A stretch of DNA of 64,000 nucleotides. It comes from Trema orientale (taxonomy: Eukaryota > Streptophyta > Magnoliopsida > Rosales > Cannabaceae). The notes beneath the pieces were generated by a model. That model saw nothing but the letters and a program-made list of their open reading frames with translations, was not told the DNA's origin and searched no databases. The position numbers were made by a program, and so were the translations under genes. This document shows positions 60,656 through 64,000 of this stretch, piece after piece (positions within the stretch are counted from its first letter, which is position 1; the number at the start of each line of letters is the position of its first letter). The stretch covers positions 190,357 through 254,356 of the forward strand of contig JXTC01000011.1 of the NCBI GenBank assembly GCA_002914845.1, in the 5' to 3' direction.

Positions 60656-61016
60656 CTGTTCAAACCAATATACCTTATGTCATAACGTCACAATTTTCCT
60701 GTTTGATTGCCAAGAAAATATACAGAGCAAAAATAGAGGGGAAAAAGAAAAAGAAAAAGCAAAAAGCAAAAACATTTATGCATTTGACTTAGTCTTGTCA
60801 ATAAACGACAAACTACATAATCTAAAACTGACCCAGTTGGGCATACATGAGATATGTGGGTCTGTCTCAATCTTTCTTTCTTTTTTTTTCTTTTTTTTTC
60901 CGAAAAAGAACTAAAACCCAGAACATATTTTTGGTTCAAGCACAATAAATCTGCTGGTGATGATAAAAATTGAGCCTAAAAAGGAAAACCCAGATGGGGA
61001 AACAATAGAAAAGTAC
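60656..61016 (-). other. Intron in the 5' untranslated region of the heptahelical gene
   Basis: On the minus strand, TCAG|GTACTT at 61017/61016 is a donor and GAACAG|GAG just before the start codon is an acceptor, with a pyrimidine-rich tract between. This leaves a leader exon from 61017 to roughly 61400. Inferred from splice signals only. Confidence 0.5.
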
Positions 61017-61526
61017 CTGAAACTGAAGAAATATTAGCTGAGATCAACTACTCCTCCAGAAAATTTCTTTTTCTCCTTCCACCTCCTCCTGTGCTATTTA
61101 AATACAAAAATAAGAAGAGAATTTACATACAGAATCGAACGGAGAAAATCAGAGAATCACGGGACTGTCGTGACAAGAAAACGTCAAAAAAATGATCACA
61201 GGATTCTAGGAAAAATCTATGAAGATGCAGTTTAGAATCTCTACCCGCTAAAAATTTGACGACAATCTTCGAAGCAGGATAAACCCACCAGAAATCTTGG
61301 ACCTTAACGATTAAATTGTTCTAAAAAATTAGGAGATAGAAAGAGAAATATTCGCTTAGGAGATGCGGAGATGCCAAAGCTTGATGACAATGATGGGTCT
61401 TAGGCTACAGCTCCCCAAACTCTCCAAGCTTGCCGTAACGCCGTTTCAAATGATTCATTATATAGAATTTTTTTATTTTTTTTTTTAAGTTTTTCTTTTT
61501 TTTTTTTGTTTCAATTTTTTTTTTTT
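61017..61526. promoter_or_regulatory. Leader and promoter region of the heptahelical gene
   Basis: The part up to about 61430 is mixed-composition DNA that probably contains the first, non-coding exon. T-rich runs follow at 61460-61525. No clear TATA box on the minus strand. Confidence 0.35.
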
Positions 61527-61676
61527 GGAGGCGGCTATAATAGGGGCGCCCTACGTAAGGCTCCTGTTTATACACCGTTTGATGGGAATCTGTGGGGAAT
61601 TTATTTATACACAGATTCTTATCAAACGGTGTATAAATAGGACTTTACGTAGGGACACTCCTACTGTTGACGCGCC
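61527..61676. mobile_element. Short foldback MITE, same family as 22589-22759
   Basis: About 150 bp. GGAGGCGGCTATAATAGGGGCG on the left pairs with GGCGCGTCAACAGTAGGAGTG read from the right. The centre folds on ACACCGTTTGATGGGAATCTGTG. Flanks are T runs, so the duplication cannot be defined. Confidence 0.7.
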
Positions 61677-62417
61677 TTTTTTTTTTATTAAAAAAATTAA
61701 TACATCAACCCGTTTTCAGCCCCAAAAAATAAAAAATAAATACAAAAACCCTCTGAAGTTTACGATCTTTACTAAAATTATCCTTGTACTCATTTTTTTT
61801 AGAACAAAACACAGTTTTGTCGAATCTATTCGTAATGTAAACCTCACATAGTATGAAATTGAATTAATAATCAGCATCTTATATATTTACACTCATTTTC
61901 TTCGCCAATTTAGCATATACTTTTCACACATATTACACAAATATATTCATTCCAAAAATATAAAATAACTTTATACGTTTAAAAAAAGCATAGACTTAAT
62001 AAAATACGCATACTAGGTAAACGAATCTGTAATTTTATATCACCTCAAATTGAAAATCAAACCCTAATTTAGCACCAAAAAGAAACCCAGCTAAGAGATC
62101 ATAAATATAATTAAAAAGTGCATAACAAAACTACAAATTATTACAAGAGGGAAAAAAAAACGTTTGAATCATTAATATAATGTGAAAACTTGGATGTTTA
62201 AAGTTAGCAGAGAAGCAGCAGCAATTAACGCTAGTCAGTAACTGGCAAAAGACGTTGGTTTAGAGAGTTGATAGCACTGATCAATAGGCGGTGGAATCCA
62301 CGGGGAACCCTCAAAGTCCTTTTTTTTCTTTTTGCTATAAGCTTCTTCTAGTTTCTAAAATTTTTTATTAAAAAAAAATCTAAGATAAAAACCATTCGAA
62401 ATATCGATTTTGCCTTT
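61677..62417. other. AT-rich spacer
   Basis: No gene or clear repeat is seen. Confidence 0.5.
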
Positions 62418-62603
62418 TGATTTCATACCATGTGAAACTTATAGAATGAGTAAGTGTGGGAGAGTTGGAGGGATGGAAAGGATAATAACCCTATGTTGTT
62501 TGGTATCTCTTGATTTCACACCATGTGAAACTTATAGTATGAGTAAGTGTGGGAGAGTTTGAGGGATAGAAAGGATAGTAACCCTATGTTGTTTGGTATC
62601 AAA
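62418..62603. repeat. 93-bp tandem duplication
   Basis: TGATTTCAYACCATGTGAAACTTATAG starts at 62418 and again at 62511. Both units end near CCCTATGTTGTTTGGTATC. Few differences, so fairly recent. Confidence 0.88.
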
Positions 62604-63103
62604 GAGAGAGTTAGAATGGTAGATAAACCCCTTTAATTATATAATTAAGGAAAAATTGCGGCAAAAGTACTCATTTTTAGTCAAAATTTATACTTTAATA
62701 TCCAGTCTTTTTTTCTGACGGCAATAATACCTTCTGTCTAATTTTTGTAGCAACCGTCAAATTTTTCCGTTAAGTGCCACATAATTGTGACATCTGAGTT
62801 TTTAGGCCATTAAAAGTCGTGTAAAAATTATAAAAAAATATAAAAATGAAATAAAAATGAAATTAAAGTATCAATACCAAAGAGCTTCATCCCTTTCGTA
62901 CTCACGATTCTCTCTCTCACTTCCATTTTCTCCATCTTCAAAGAACGGAAAGAAGAACAGTTTGTCACAAGCAGGTATATATATATATATGTTGATTATG
63001 TATTTTTATATGTCTATTCTGAAACTGGGTTTTCATTCTTATATCTGTTTTTCTTGTTCGAAATCTGATTTGGGTTTTTTTTTTTTTTCTTGGCAGAGAT
63101 TTT

Positions 63104-63379
63104 ATGAAACCCAATCAAGAAAACGACAATATTATGAGTTACGTTGATACAAGAATGGACCCATCGGCGATTATCCCTGAAAATTTCTTACCGTTGTACG
63201 ATCAATCGCCGATTCGGGACAAAGCGCCCAAGGGACTCAGTCCTCCAATTCGCCCGAGGGAATCAATCACCAATTCGCCGATTCCCGCTCCTCCGAGAAA
63301 GTGCCTGAGGGACTCTGTCAACGAGTTGACCCAGTTTTCGATCCACGTTGGGAGGAGATCTGGGCCCGGTTTTCGGTAA
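63104..63379 (+). CDS. Possible coding exon, unknown protein (low confidence)
   Basis: An open frame of 91 codons (MKPNQENDNIMSYVDTRMDP, later PRESITNSPIPAPPRKCLRD) ends at 63377-63379. It is more GC-rich than its surroundings and follows a polypyrimidine tract with GGCAG, like an acceptor at 63096, so it may be the second exon of a gene whose first exon is near 62857-62975 (a Ser/Leu-rich start). Repeated SPI/PPI motifs hint at a disordered protein. I do not recognise the family. A gene fragment carried by a transposon is an alternative. Confidence 0.3.
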   Translation: MKPNQENDNIMSYVDTRMDPSAIIPENFLPLYDQSPIRDKAPKGLSPPIRPRESITNSPIPAPPRKCLRDSVNELTQFSIHVGRRSGPGFR

Positions 63380-64000
63380 CATTCTTGTAGAGATTTCATG
63401 AAATTGTGATTGTAAATCTGAAAGCTTTCTTCTCAAACAAACCCTTACTATCTCCTGTCATAGATGACTAATAAATTTCATTTTTTCTTGTTTTGATGAT
63501 TTGAACAATTTAAGTATTCCTATCTGTATCTTCTAGTGGAAGTGCACAAGAAAATGGATTTCAGTCATATAGAGTAACTCTAATTTCATATTTGGTTAAA
63601 AATGGTATCCGTAGAAGTGACTCTCCTCTCTTTTATTATAAAAACACGACCCTTGTTAAGATTGTTGCAGCCTCTGTCATTTCCGAACATTCTTCTACAA
63701 AAGTGCAAGATTCCAACATTCATTCGATGAAGATGAAATGAAAGCATCATCATAAAAAGGCTTTACGCAAGCTGAGCTTCCGGACATCATGTGGTTTTTC
63801 TGGTTAAAATTACTCTGTAGCAGATTGCATAAGAGCTGACTAGCTAACTATTGAGGAAACCAGAAGACCAAGCTCTCCGGCGAGTCTCCGCTTCTGGATC
63901 GAGACATTGTCTTCCAGGTCGGATGGGCCCTAGAGCCTCTGAGAACTGCGACATTTACTTACGGACTTTTTGATATTAATATTTTAATTTCATTTTTATT
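63380..64000. other. Unassigned DNA at the window end
   Basis: No reliable frame. A piece around 63860-63940 is richer in GC but too short to call. It may be 3' sequence of the frame before it. Confidence 0.35.

Overview
The window is nuclear DNA of a flowering plant, most likely a eudicot and possibly a woody rosid; the species is not identified. Support: AT-rich gene-poor DNA, short phase-conserved exons with GT-AG introns, plant-type serine carboxypeptidase-like (SCPL), RuvB-like 2, GT34 glycosyltransferase and heptahelical (PAQR) genes, a nuclear tRNA-Thr, and many plant transposons.

Region 1 (about 0.3-32.4 kb) is a decaying tandem array of SCPL genes, the family that includes the acyltransferases using 1-O-glucose esters. 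Three copies look whole: 6424-9603, 14910-20607 and 23299-27915, each with 14 exons and 488-490 residues. Around them lie a truncated pseudogene (284-1800), an exon 1/exon 13-14 chimera (9792-10084), an exon 13-14 tail (30396-30690) and a lone exon 8 (32250-32338). Copies 3 and 4 also share upstream flank and introns, so they came from a segmental duplication. Each then received its own transposons, so each copy shows the empty site of the other.

A second, unrelated gene (small basic protein with a LTRAQRKRLRRKKLK core, function unknown) occurs twice in the same orientation, at 10824-11707 (open) and 38897-39881 (two in-frame stops). The two copies bracket most of the SCPL array.

Region 2 (about 33-45.8 kb) is gene-poor: a broken Sirevirus-type fossil with an envelope-like region and one LTR, a hAT-type MITE with target-site duplication, an unexplained 1.84 kb insertion with a 9-bp duplication, and a Mutator-type foldback element.

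Region 3 (46-61.4 kb) holds ordinary single-copy genes: RuvB-like 2 (+) with a telo-box promoter, GT34 glycosyltransferase (-) with two G-boxes upstream, tRNA-Thr(AGT) (+), and a PAQR/heptahelical membrane protein (-). Between them are a ~80-bp minisatellite, a solo LTR and MITEs.

Mobile DNA is abundant: three solo LTRs with exact 5-bp target-site duplications, at least four Mutator-type non-autonomous elements with 9-11 bp duplications, hAT and Harbinger derivatives, and a tandem pair of ~404-bp foldback units. No enzyme genes of another family sit inside the SCPL array, so a multi-family metabolic gene cluster is not shown here. I found no wholly new system; the most informative items are the SCPL array, its conserved GC-AG intron, and the unexplained repeats.
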